DNA from: Rubrivivax sp. | GTDB lineage: Bacteria > Pseudomonadota > Gammaproteobacteria > Burkholderiales > Burkholderiaceae_C | Direction of reading: 5' to 3' | NCBI GenBank assembly: GCA_027485165.1 | Contig: JAIXRN010000018.1 | Location: 62,001-126,000, forward strand | Length of the DNA: 64,000 bases | Part shown: positions 37,861 to 46,516 of the stretch, one piece after another | How the letters are laid out: each line of letters starts with the position of its first letter | How positions within the stretch are numbered: position 1 is the first letter of the stretch | Made by a program: the position numbers and the translations under genes | Notes under the pieces: generated by a model | Databases searched by the model: none | The model's input: the letters and a program-made list of their open reading frames with translations, nothing else | Told to the model about the DNA's origin: nothing

Positions 37861-38601
37861 TCATTTGGCCCCCAGCAGCCCGGGCACCCGCACCTGGTTC
37901 TCGATCACCAGGGCCAGGCGGTTGATGGTGAAGGCCGAGATGAAATACAGGCCCGTCACCGCTAGGTACATCTCGACGTTTCGCGATGTCTCTTCACCGG
38001 CCTGCATGGCGAACATCGTCAGCTCGGCGATGCTGACGGCAAAGGCCACCGACGAGTTCTTGACGATGTTCATGCTCTCGCTGGTGAGCGGCGGGATGAC
38101 GATGCGAAAGGCCATCGGCAGCAGCACGTAGCGATAGGTCTGCGGCAGCGTCAGGCCCATGGCCAGGCCGGCATAGCGCTGGCCACCGGGCAGGCTCTGG
38201 ATGCCAGCCTTGACCTGTTCAGAAATGCGCGCAGACGTGAAGAAGCCCAGCGCGAACACCACCAGCACGAAGCTGGGAACTTCGCGCAGTGGCGTGAAGA
38301 TGGATGGCAGCACGTGGTACCACAAGAAGATCTGCACCAGCAGCGGGATGTTGCGGAACAGTTCCGTCCAGGCATTGCCTAGCCACACCAGGCCCTTTAC
38401 GGGCGCGGTGCGGAAGATGCCCATCAGGGCGCCCACCACCAGCGCCACCACCAGGGCCAGCACAGCCACCGACAGTGTCCAGCCCCAGGCCGACAGCAGC
38501 CAGTCCAGATAGGTGACGTCGCCGCCCTTGCCGAAGCAACTGGCCACCAAGTCGCCCGAGGTGGTTTCCTTGCAGAAGACCTGCCAGTCCCAGGTGGCCA
38601 T
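37861..38601 (-). CDS. gltJ: Glutamate/aspartate ABC importer permease GltJ
   Basis: The 246-residue permease starts with WDWQVFCKETTSGD, as in E. coli GltJ, and has a periplasmic N-terminal loop before the first core helix. Family signals are TELFRNIPLLVQIFLWYHVL and the EAA loop ARISEQVKAGIQSLPGGQRY. It follows gltI after 44 nt and precedes gltK by 42 nt. Confidence 0.93.
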   Translation of the reverse strand: MATWDWQVFCKETTSGDLVASCFGKGGDVTYLDWLLSAWGWTLSVAVLALVVALVVGALMGIFRTAPVKGLVWLGNAWTELFRNIPLLVQIFLWYHVLPSIFTPLREVPSFVLVVFALGFFTSARISEQVKAGIQSLPGGQRYAGLAMGLTLPQTYRYVLLPMAFRIVIPPLTSESMNIVKNSSVAFAVSIAELTMFAMQAGEETSRNVEMYLAVTGLYFISAFTINRLALVIENQVRVPGLLGAK

Positions 38602-38645
38602 GGGTCAGGCCTTCAGCGTGCTGCGGCGGGGCCGGTGGCAGCGCA

Positions 38646-39548
38646 TCATTTCTTCGCGTAGTCCTCGACCGGCTTGTCGTTCGGCGCCGCCCAGGCCGCC
38701 TTGGTGGCGTCGCTGGCCGGCAGGCCCACACGCGTGTTCGACGGCGGGATGGGCTGCGTGAACCACTTGTCGTAGACCTTGGCGATCTCGCCGGACTTCA
38801 TCATCGCGCTCAGGCTGCCGTCCACCGCCGCCTTGAACTTGGGGTCGTCCTTGCGGATCATGATGGCGATCGGCTCGACCGACAGCACTTCGCCGACGAT
38901 GGCGAAATCAGCCGGGTTCTTCGCCTTGGCGATGTTGCCGGCCAGGATCTGCCCGTCCATCACGAAGGCTTCTGCGCGGCCGCTTTCCAGCAGCAGGAAG
39001 CTGTCGGCGTGGTCCTTGCCGAAGACTTCCTTGAAGTCGATGCCGGCTGCCCGTTCGTTCTTGCGTAGCAGTTGTACGGACGTGGTGCCGGTGGTGGTGG
39101 CGACGTTCTTGCCGTTCAGCTGCGCGATGCTGGTGATGCCCGAGGACTTCTTCACCGCGATGCGCACTTCTTCGACGTAGGTTGTGACGGCAAAGGACAC
39201 GTCCTTCTGGCGCGTGGCGTTGTTCGTGGTGCTGCCGCATTCGATGTCAACGGTGCCGTTCTGCACCAGCGGAATGCGGTTCTGCGACGTGACGGGCTGG
39301 TACTTGATGTCCAGCTTGGCCAGGCCCAGGCTCTTCTGCACGTCGGCCAGCACGCGCTGGCAGAGCTCGACATGGAAGCCGGCAAACTTGCCGTCGCCCA
39401 GGGTGTAGGACAGTGCGCCGGAAGATTCCCGCACGCCCATGGCCACGGCGCCGGTTTCCTTGATCTTGGCCAGCGTGTCGGCTTGCGCCGCACCGGCAGC
39501 CAGCAGCAGCGCGCCCAGGCTGCAGGTGGCAAACAGCGTCTTCTTCAT
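38646..39548 (-). CDS. gltI: Glutamate/aspartate ABC importer periplasmic binding protein
   Basis: The 300-residue product has a signal peptide (KKTLFATCSLGALLLAAGAA then QADTL) and an SBP_bac_3 fold: GVRESSGALSYTLGDGKFAG, QPVTSQNRIPLVQNGTVDIE, CGSTTNNATRQKDVSFAV and FLLLESGRAEAFVMDG. The NNATRQKDV segment is characteristic of glutamate/aspartate binders. The ATG at 39548 is preceded by AAGGAGA. The family context gives the substrate; a related dicarboxylic amino acid is possible. Confidence 0.93.
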   Translation of the reverse strand: MKKTLFATCSLGALLLAAGAAQADTLAKIKETGAVAMGVRESSGALSYTLGDGKFAGFHVELCQRVLADVQKSLGLAKLDIKYQPVTSQNRIPLVQNGTVDIECGSTTNNATRQKDVSFAVTTYVEEVRIAVKKSSGITSIAQLNGKNVATTTGTTSVQLLRKNERAAGIDFKEVFGKDHADSFLLLESGRAEAFVMDGQILAGNIAKAKNPADFAIVGEVLSVEPIAIMIRKDDPKFKAAVDGSLSAMMKSGEIAKVYDKWFTQPIPPSNTRVGLPASDATKAAWAAPNDKPVEDYAKK

Positions 39549-39703
39549 GCGGGTCTCCTTCGGGGGACAGTTCAGTTCATGGCGGCAATCGCTGAAGCAG
39601 CGGACTGCTTCGACCGGCGGCATTCTAGGCAGCGCCCACTTCGCGGCACCCGCGTGGAAGCCCGCGTTCGCGCTGCGCGGCCATGCCGATGAACGCAAGG
39701 GCC

Positions 39704-39718
39704 ATGCCGGAACGGCAT
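39704..39718. promoter_or_regulatory. Candidate LysR-type T-N11-A operator
   Basis: ATGCCGGAACGGCAT is a perfect 6-bp dyad around three bases, with the T-N11-A form of LysR recognition sites. It lies 9 nt after the LysR stop and about 155 nt before the gltI ATG. This is a plausible activator site for gltIJKL. Confidence 0.5.
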
Positions 39719-39727
39719 CGCACGGGT

Positions 39728-40642
39728 TTACACCGATCCCAGGAAGTCCCAAAGGGCCTGCACCGCAGGCTTGAGCTTGCGCGCCGCTTCGGGGCGTTCG
39801 CGGTAGATGCGCACTTCCATGGTGAGCGTGAAGGCCCAGGCCGCGGCGGCCGGCACCAGGCGGCGGCCCTTCAGTTCCTTGCGCACCGAACTGTGCGGCA
39901 GGAAGGCCAGGCCATGCCCTTCCAGCGCCATGGCCTTCAGGCCTTCGGCCATGTCGGTTTCGTAGATCGGGTCCAGACCCAGGGGCTGCCCGGCCTGCTT
40001 CACGATCACGTCCACCAGCCGCCCCATGTAGGCGCCCGAGGCATAGCTGAGGAAGGGCACGGGCGCGGCCGCACTGCCGGGGAGGCCAAACAGCGGGCGG
40101 CCATCGGCGTCGGCCTTGGCGTAGGGGGCCAGCGTTTCGGTGCCCAGACTCAGCATCTCGTAGCGGTCGGCACTCAGCTGCAACGGCAACGACGGGTGGT
40201 GGTAGGCGATCAGCAGGTCGCAGCCGCCTTCGGTCAGGCGCAGCACGGCGTCATGCACGTTCAGCGCGGTCAGCCGCGTCTTCACGGCCTTGAAGCGCTG
40301 GCGCACTTCCATCAGCCAGTGCGGGAAGAAGGTGAAGGCCAGGGTGTGCGGCACCGCAAATTCCACCATGTCCTGCCCGGCCACCTGGTGGCTGCGCATC
40401 AGGTTGCGCGTGGCCTGCAGCGCGTCCAGGATTTCCAGCGCCTGGGCGTGGAAAGTCTCGCCGGCAGGCGTCAGCCGTGTGGGGTAGGCCGAGCGGTCCA
40501 CCAGGTCGATGCCCGTCCAGGCTTCCAGCGCCTGGATGCGCCGGCTGAAGGCCGGCTGCGTGACATGTCGCAGCTGCGCCGAACGGCTGAAGCTGCGCGT
40601 TTCGGCCAGGCTCACGAAGTCTTCAAGCCACTTGGTTTCCAT
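39728..40642 (-). CDS. LysR-family transcriptional regulator
   Basis: The 304-residue product has the N-terminal winged helix (KWLEDFVSLAETRSFSRSAQ, then VTQPAFSRRIQALEAWTG) and a LysR substrate domain (about residues 90-300). It resembles the HTH-type regulators beside glutamate transport genes in Burkholderiales. It is upstream of gltIJKL on the same strand, not divergent as many LysR genes are, so it may be co-regulated with or read into the operon. Confidence 0.92.
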   Translation of the reverse strand: METKWLEDFVSLAETRSFSRSAQLRHVTQPAFSRRIQALEAWTGIDLVDRSAYPTRLTPAGETFHAQALEILDALQATRNLMRSHQVAGQDMVEFAVPHTLAFTFFPHWLMEVRQRFKAVKTRLTALNVHDAVLRLTEGGCDLLIAYHHPSLPLQLSADRYEMLSLGTETLAPYAKADADGRPLFGLPGSAAAPVPFLSYASGAYMGRLVDVIVKQAGQPLGLDPIYETDMAEGLKAMALEGHGLAFLPHSSVRKELKGRRLVPAAAAWAFTLTMEVRIYRERPEAARKLKPAVQALWDFLGSV

Positions 40643-40685
40643 GCTCGGCCCTGCCCTGTTTCGGGAACTTCTGCGGGAACTCGTC

Positions 40686-42509
40686 CTACAGGTCTTCGCC
40701 CGCCTGCTGCATGCGCCACATCTGCGCGTAGCGGCCGTCGCGCGCCAGCAGTTCGGCGTGCGGGCCGCGTTCGACGATGCGCCCGCCCTCCAGCACCACG
40801 ATCTCGTGTGCGTCCACCACGGTGCTCAGGCGGTGCGCGATGACGAGTGCCGTCTTGCCCTGCGACACGCTCTTCAGTTCGGCCTGGATGGCGCGTTCAT
40901 TGGCGCTGTCCAACGCCGAGGTGGCTTCGTCGAAGATCAGGATGGGCGGGTTCTTCAGCAGCGTGCGCGCAATCGCCACGCGCTGCTTTTCGCCCCCGCT
41001 CAGCTTCAGCCCGCGTTCGCCCACCATGGTCTCGTAGCCCTTGGGCGTGCTGGCGATGAAATCGTGGATGTGGGCCGCCCGGGCGGCGGCTTCCACTTCG
41101 CCGTGGCTGGCGCCCGGGCGGCCGTACGCGATGTTGTATTCGACCGTGTCGTTGAAGAGCACGGTGTCCTGCGGCACGATGCCCACGGCCGCGCGCAGGC
41201 TGCCTTGCGTGACCTGCCGGATGTCCTGCCCGTCGATGCTGAGCGTGCCGCCACTGATGTCGTAGAAGCGGTAGAGCAGCCGCGCCAGCGTGCTCTTGCC
41301 CGCGCCCGAAGGCCCGACCACCGCCACCGTCTTGCCGGGCGGGATATCGAAGCTCAGGTCGTGCAGGATGGGCCGGCTGGCGTCATAGGCAAAGCTCACG
41401 TGTTCGAAGCGCACATGGCCCTGCGTCACCTGCAGCGGCTTTGCGCCGACCGCGTCGTCCACTTCGCGGTTACGTTCCAGCAGCACGAACATCTTGTCCA
41501 GGTCGGTCAGGCTCTGCTTGATCTCGCGGTAGATCACGCCCAGGAAGTTCAGCGGGATGTACAGCTGGATCATGAACGCATTCACCATCACCAGGTCGCC
41601 CAGCGTCAGCCGGCCCTCGGCTACGCCCAGCGTGGCGCGCCACAGCATCGCAACCAGCGCGGTGGCGATGATCAGCTGCTGCCCGGTGTTCAGCAGGCTC
41701 AGCGTACTCTGGCTCTTCAGGCTGGCCTTGCGCAGGCGTTCCAGGTTCTCGTCGTAGCGCTTCGCTTCGAAGTCTTCGTTGTTGAAGTATTTGACGGTCT
41801 CGTAGTTCAGCAGCGAATCGATAGCGCGCGAATGAGCCGTCGAATCGATTTCGTTCATCTGTTTGCGGAACTGCGTGCGCCATTCGGTTACCGTGATGGT
41901 GAAGGTGACGTACACCACCAGCGCGGCAATCGTGATCCACGCGAACCAGACGTCGAACTTCAGCGCCAGCAGGGTCAGCACCATCGTCACTTCGATGATG
42001 GTGGGCACGATGCTATAGAGCGAATACGAGATCAGCGAATGCACGGCGCGCGTGCCACGTTCGATGTCGCGCGTCATGCCACCGGTCTGGCGTTCCAGGT
42101 GGAAGCGCAGGCTCAACGCGTGCAGGTGGCGGAAGACCTGCAGGCTGATGCTGCGCGCCGTGCCTTCGGTGGCCTTGGCGAAGATCAGTTCGCGCAGTTC
42201 GGTGAAGAGGCTGGTGGACAGGCGCAGCGCGCCATAAGCCACGATCAGCGCCACCGGTACCACCAGCAAGGCCTGCGTGCTGCCGGGAGGGATGGTCATC
42301 GCGTCCACCAGGTACTTCAGCAGCACCGGCACGCCCACGTTGGCGGCCTTGGCCGCCACCAGGAAGGCCAGCGCAATGCCCACGCGCCAGCGGTACTGCC
42401 ACAGGTAGGGCAGCAGCTTGGCCAGGGTGTTCCAGTCGCTGCGCGGGGCGGGGGGCGCTGCGCCCGGCTGGGCGGGGGCTACAGTGGCAGCAGTGGCGTG
42501 AGGGGGCAT
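40686..42509 (-). CDS. Atm1/HMT1-type ABC exporter
   Basis: The 607-residue half-transporter has a Pro/Ala-rich N-terminus, six membrane helices and a C-terminal ATPase: Walker A GPSGAGKSTLARLLYRFYD, signature LSGGEKQRVAIARTL, Walker B ILIFDEATSALD, switch LVIAHRLST. The blocks RFHLERQTGGMTRDIERGTR, NYETVKYFNNEDFE and YIPLNFLGVIYREIKQSLTD are strongly characteristic of the Atm1 subfamily, which in bacteria exports glutathione conjugates or metal-glutathione complexes. ATG 42509 is chosen because longer frames add unrelated residues. It ends 43 nt before the LysR gene. Confidence 0.93.
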   Translation of the reverse strand: MPPHATAATVAPAQPGAAPPAPRSDWNTLAKLLPYLWQYRWRVGIALAFLVAAKAANVGVPVLLKYLVDAMTIPPGSTQALLVVPVALIVAYGALRLSTSLFTELRELIFAKATEGTARSISLQVFRHLHALSLRFHLERQTGGMTRDIERGTRAVHSLISYSLYSIVPTIIEVTMVLTLLALKFDVWFAWITIAALVVYVTFTITVTEWRTQFRKQMNEIDSTAHSRAIDSLLNYETVKYFNNEDFEAKRYDENLERLRKASLKSQSTLSLLNTGQQLIIATALVAMLWRATLGVAEGRLTLGDLVMVNAFMIQLYIPLNFLGVIYREIKQSLTDLDKMFVLLERNREVDDAVGAKPLQVTQGHVRFEHVSFAYDASRPILHDLSFDIPPGKTVAVVGPSGAGKSTLARLLYRFYDISGGTLSIDGQDIRQVTQGSLRAAVGIVPQDTVLFNDTVEYNIAYGRPGASHGEVEAAARAAHIHDFIASTPKGYETMVGERGLKLSGGEKQRVAIARTLLKNPPILIFDEATSALDSANERAIQAELKSVSQGKTALVIAHRLSTVVDAHEIVVLEGGRIVERGPHAELLARDGRYAQMWRMQQAGEDL

Positions 42510-42567
42510 GCGGCATTGTCGCCGTGGCCCGGGCACGCCGTGAGACTGCAGCGAGGAAGCCACCGCC

Positions 42568-43014
42568 ATGAACCTGCCCGCCACCCTGCCCACGAGCCCA
42601 GACACCGCCGGGGGCGACGTGCCTGCCCTGTCGCCCCAGACCCTGCCCGACAGCAGCGAACTGGTGCTGCGCGTGATGCCGATGCCCGCCGACGTGAATG
42701 CCAACGGCGATATCTTCGGCGGCTGGATCATGGCCCAGGTCGACCTGGCCGGCGCTGTGCTGCCCAGCCGCATCGCCAAGGGGCGCATCGCCACCGTGGC
42801 GGTGAACCAGTTCGTCTTCAAGCAGCCCGTCAGCCTGGGCGACCTGCTGAGCTTCTACGCCCGCATCACGCGCATCGGCAACACCAGCATCAGCGTGCAC
42901 GTCGAGGTCTATGCCGAGCGCAACCCGGCCAACCTGCACGTGGTGAAGGTGACCGAAGCGGACTTGACCTACGTGGCCATCGACCACCAGGGCAAGCCCC
43001 GCGCGGTGCGATAG
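42568..43014 (+). CDS. Acyl-CoA thioesterase, YciA-like
   Basis: The 148-residue hotdog-fold enzyme hydrolyses acyl-CoAs. It shows NANGDIFGGWIMAQVDLAGA with the catalytic Asp, TVAVNQFVFKQPVSLGDLL and VKVTEADLTYVAID, as in YciA. The first 28 residues are Pro/Thr-rich and outside the fold. It is divergent from the Atm1-type gene with 58 nt between the starts, and convergent with the ALDH frame. Confidence 0.92.
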   Translation: MNLPATLPTSPDTAGGDVPALSPQTLPDSSELVLRVMPMPADVNANGDIFGGWIMAQVDLAGAVLPSRIAKGRIATVAVNQFVFKQPVSLGDLLSFYARITRIGNTSISVHVEVYAERNPANLHVVKVTEADLTYVAIDHQGKPRAVR

Positions 43015-43062
43015 CGACCCCGGCGCCACGCCCGAAGCACGGCGCGGGGCGGGGCGTCTGCC

Positions 43063-44517
43063 TCAGAACGGGTAGTGTCGCGGCGTGGTCTGCACCGTCA
43101 CCCAGCGCAGTTCGGTGAATTCCGCAATGCCGGCCTTGCCGCCAAAGCGGCCCAGGCCGCTGCCCTTCACGCCACCGAAGGGCATCTGGGCTTCGTCGTG
43201 CACGGTCGGGCCGTTGACGTGGCAGATGCCGGATTCGATGCGCCGTGCTACGTTCATGCCGCGCGCTACGTCACGGCTGAAGACCGCTGCAGACAGGCCG
43301 TATTCGTTGTCGTTGGCGCAGGCGACAGCCGCGTCGTCGCCATCCACGCGCACGATGCACTTCACCGGGCCAAAGGTTTCCTCGTGATAGATGCGCATCT
43401 GCGGCGTCACGTGGTCCAGGATCGTGGCCGGCATCAGCGTGCTGTCTGCCTTGCCGCCGCACACCAGCTTGGCGCCCTTGGCCAGGGCGTCGTCGATCAG
43501 CGCGTTGCAGTGTTCCACCGTGCCCATGCCGATGACGCTGCCCAGCACCACGGGTTCTGGCTTGCGCGGGTCGCCCAGCGGCAGGCTCTTGGCCTTCTTC
43601 GCGAACAGGGCGACGAAGTCGTTGGCCACCCGGCTGTCGACGATGATGCGTTCGGTCGACATGCAGATCTGCCCGCTGTTGGCAAAAGCACCGAAGGCCG
43701 CGGCATTGACAGCGGCTTCCAGGTCGGCGTCGTCCAGCACCAGCAGCGGCGCCTTGCCGCCCAGTTCCAGCACCGCGGGCTTCAGGTACTTGGCGCAGGT
43801 CATCGCAATGATGCGGCCCACGCGCGTGCTGCCGGTGAAGTTCACGCGCCGCACGGCCGGGTGCGCGACCATGGCTTCCACCACCTTGCCGGCGTCGGCC
43901 GGGGCATTCGTCACGTAGTTCACCACCCCAGCGGGGAAGCCTGCTTCCTGCAGCGCTTCGACGATGAGCTGGTGCGTGCGCGGGCAGTTTTCGCTGCCCT
44001 TCAGGATGACGGTGTTGCCGCAGGCCAGCGGCGCGGCGATCGCCCGCACGGCCAGGATGACGGGCGCGTTCCACGGCGCGATGCCCAGCACCACGCCCGC
44101 CGGCTGACGCATGCCCATGGCCAGCGAGCCGGGTACGTCGGACGGGATGATCTCGCCGCTGATCTGCGTCGTCAGCGCCGCGGCTTCGCGCAGCATGCCG
44201 GCGGCCAGGTGCACGTTGAAGCCGGCCCACATGCCGGTGGCGCCAGTCTCCGCCGCCACGGCCTGGATGAAGGCCGGGGTCTTCGCTTCCAGCGCGTCGG
44301 CCGCCTTCAGCAGCAGCATGCGGCGTTCGGTGGGGCCGGTCTGGCCCCAGGTCTTGAAGGCTTCGGCGGCGGCTTCCACCGCCATCACCGCGTCGGCTTC
44401 AGAAGCCGCCGGCGCACGCGTGGCCACGCTGCCGTCCAGCGGGTTGCGGCGTTCGAAAGTGGCGCCACCTTCGGCGGAAACGGCCAAGCCGTTGATGAGC
44501 ATGGACAGGTCGGACAT
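43063..44517 (-). CDS. Aldehyde dehydrogenase (independent internal start)
   Basis: From the internal ATG the product is 484 residues, normal for NAD(P)-dependent aldehyde dehydrogenases of the benzaldehyde/vanillin/salicylaldehyde type. It has the substrate/cofactor helix APWNAPVILAVRAIAAPL, TGSTRVGRIIA, general-base Glu in LELGGKAPLLVLDDADL and nucleophile Cys in ANSGQICMSTERI, and ends HDEAQMPFGGVKGSGLGRFG then AEFTELRWVTVQ. A strong AAAGGAG sits 7 nt before the ATG, arguing that it is translated as its own protein whether or not a fusion is also made. The liv neighbours suggest its substrate is related to the compound imported. Confidence 0.85.
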   Translation of the reverse strand: MSDLSMLINGLAVSAEGGATFERRNPLDGSVATRAPAASEADAVMAVEAAAEAFKTWGQTGPTERRMLLLKAADALEAKTPAFIQAVAAETGATGMWAGFNVHLAAGMLREAAALTTQISGEIIPSDVPGSLAMGMRQPAGVVLGIAPWNAPVILAVRAIAAPLACGNTVILKGSENCPRTHQLIVEALQEAGFPAGVVNYVTNAPADAGKVVEAMVAHPAVRRVNFTGSTRVGRIIAMTCAKYLKPAVLELGGKAPLLVLDDADLEAAVNAAAFGAFANSGQICMSTERIIVDSRVANDFVALFAKKAKSLPLGDPRKPEPVVLGSVIGMGTVEHCNALIDDALAKGAKLVCGGKADSTLMPATILDHVTPQMRIYHEETFGPVKCIVRVDGDDAAVACANDNEYGLSAAVFSRDVARGMNVARRIESGICHVNGPTVHDEAQMPFGGVKGSGLGRFGGKAGIAEFTELRWVTVQTTPRHYPF

Positions 44518-45291
44518 GGTGTTCTCCTTTGCGTTCTTCGGTGTGTTGCTGCCAGCACCCAGATAGGCCTGGCGGATGACGCTGGACCGGGCCAGCAGAC
44601 GCGCCGGCCCGCTGGCCACCAGGGCGCCACGTTCCAGCACGTAGCCGCGGTCGGCCACCGCCAGGGCCTTGCGGACGTTCTGTTCCACCATCAGCACGGT
44701 GGTGCCAGCGTCGGCGATGCGGCGCGCAATCGCCAGCAATTCATCCACCATCTTCGGCGCCAGGCCCAGGCTGGGCTCGTCCAGCATCAGAAGGCGCGGC
44801 GCGCTCATCATGGCGCGGGCCACCGCCACCATCTGCTGTTCGCCGCCGCTCATGGTGCCGGCCAGCTGGCGGCGGCGTTCGCCCAGTTTCGGGAAGTCCT
44901 TGAAGGCCTGTTCGATGCGGCGTACACGTTCAGCGGGGCTGACCAGCCAGCCGCCCAGTTCCAGGTTCTCTTCGACCGTCATCTGCGGGAACAGCTGCCG
45001 GCCTTCTGCGACCAGGGCCAGGCCCTGCTGCACGATGGCCGACGTCTTGGCATCGCGCTCGATTTCCGTGCCGTTCAGCAAAAGCTTGCCGCCCCGCGGG
45101 ATGAGCCCGGCAATGGCTTTCAGCAGCGTGGTCTTGCCCGCGCCGTTCGGCCCCAGGATGACGGTGACCCCCGGCCGCGCTTCCAGGCACAGGTCACGCA
45201 GCACCAGGAACTTGCCATAGCCCGCGCTCAGGCCTTCGACCTTCAAGTGCGCCAGCGGGCGGGCCAGGGCGGCTTCGATGTCGTTCTTCAT
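43063..45291 (-). CDS. livF: LivF-type ABC ATPase in one continuous frame with an aldehyde dehydrogenase
   Basis: A single 742-codon frame holds a branched-chain amino acid-type ABC ATPase (residues 1 to about 245) and, without stop codon, an aldehyde dehydrogenase (from residue 259). The ATPase part shows Walker A LGPNGAGKTTLLKAIAGL, GRQLFPQMTVEENLELG, signature MSGGEQQMVAVARAM and Walker B LLMLDEPSLGLAPKMV, and reaches the usual LivF end AYLG; a further SNTPKNAKENT spans what looks like a former intergenic stretch. An internal Shine-Dalgarno and ATG (44517) could also produce the dehydrogenase alone. ATG 45291 is the start; 45315 is an alternative. It may be a genuine fusion, a lost stop codon or a base error. 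Confidence 0.85.
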   Translation of the reverse strand: MKNDIEAALARPLAHLKVEGLSAGYGKFLVLRDLCLEARPGVTVILGPNGAGKTTLLKAIAGLIPRGGKLLLNGTEIERDAKTSAIVQQGLALVAEGRQLFPQMTVEENLELGGWLVSPAERVRRIEQAFKDFPKLGERRRQLAGTMSGGEQQMVAVARAMMSAPRLLMLDEPSLGLAPKMVDELLAIARRIADAGTTVLMVEQNVRKALAVADRGYVLERGALVASGPARLLARSSVIRQAYLGAGSNTPKNAKENTMSDLSMLINGLAVSAEGGATFERRNPLDGSVATRAPAASEADAVMAVEAAAEAFKTWGQTGPTERRMLLLKAADALEAKTPAFIQAVAAETGATGMWAGFNVHLAAGMLREAAALTTQISGEIIPSDVPGSLAMGMRQPAGVVLGIAPWNAPVILAVRAIAAPLACGNTVILKGSENCPRTHQLIVEALQEAGFPAGVVNYVTNAPADAGKVVEAMVAHPAVRRVNFTGSTRVGRIIAMTCAKYLKPAVLELGGKAPLLVLDDADLEAAVNAAAFGAFANSGQICMSTERIIVDSRVANDFVALFAKKAKSLPLGDPRKPEPVVLGSVIGMGTVEHCNALIDDALAKGAKLVCGGKADSTLMPATILDHVTPQMRIYHEETFGPVKCIVRVDGDDAAVACANDNEYGLSAAVFSRDVARGMNVARRIESGICHVNGPTVHDEAQMPFGGVKGSGLGRFGGKAGIAEFTELRWVTVQTTPRHYPF
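44521..44530 (-). promoter_or_regulatory. Shine-Dalgarno inside the LivF-ALDH frame
   Basis: On the minus strand AAAGGAGAAC precedes the ALDH ATG by 3 bases, putting the AGGAG core at ideal distance. Within the fused frame it is read as codons for Lys-Glu-Asn. It supports independent initiation of the dehydrogenase. Confidence 0.75.
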
Positions 45292-45377
45292 GCGATGGGT
45301 CGGCTGATGGCGCACTTCGGCTTTTTGTCCGTTGCAGACATCCGTTCTGCTTGGCGCTGTGCCCCGGCAAAGGCGTG

Positions 45378-45665
45378 CTGGGCTTGGCTGCAGCGCTTAT
45401 GTTCGGCGGCCTCCGCTGCGCTCCGGCTGCCCTGCGGTGCTCGGTCCTCGGCGCCTCTCGTGCGCGCCGCAGCCAAGCCCAGCCCGCCTTCGCGAACCAT
45501 GTTGGCGCGCAACGGTTGCGCGCAGCCACCTTGCCGGGCTGCGGCAGTCGGGTGGCCCCCGCAGCGAAGTAAAGGAGGAGCCAGCGCAGCGCCTTGCCGA
45601 TCGAGTGGCCTGCGACGCGCTGGCGGGGGACATGAGCGGAGGGGGCCACCCGACTGCCACAGCCC
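45378..45665. repeat. Gene-free stretch with three strong dyads between livG and livF
   Basis: The 478 bases 45292-45769 hold no convincing gene. Three dyads are clear: arms 45378-45396 and 45464-45482 (18 of 19 pairing, 67-nt loop); 45505-45523, a near-perfect 19-nt palindrome; and arms 45536-45560 and 45641-45665 (24 of 25 pairing, 80-nt loop). They could be a dispersed palindromic element of the host lineage or structured RNA between livG and livF. Short open frames here have no start signals I trust. Confidence 0.75.
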
Positions 45666-45769
45666 AGGGACGAACGATGCCATCCGAAGGGTCCGCGCAA
45701 ACGCGCCCATCGGGCTGGCAGCAGCAATGTGCGCTACCCAAGGAATTGCCCTGAGACGCACAGCCATCC

Positions 45770-46512
<743 letters not shown>

Positions 46513-46516
<4 letters not shown>

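Noticed and set aside
45292..45769. Small protein genes between livG and livF
   Set aside because: Short frames exist on both strands, but none has a ribosome-binding site with a plausible protein; the dyads explain the sequence better.
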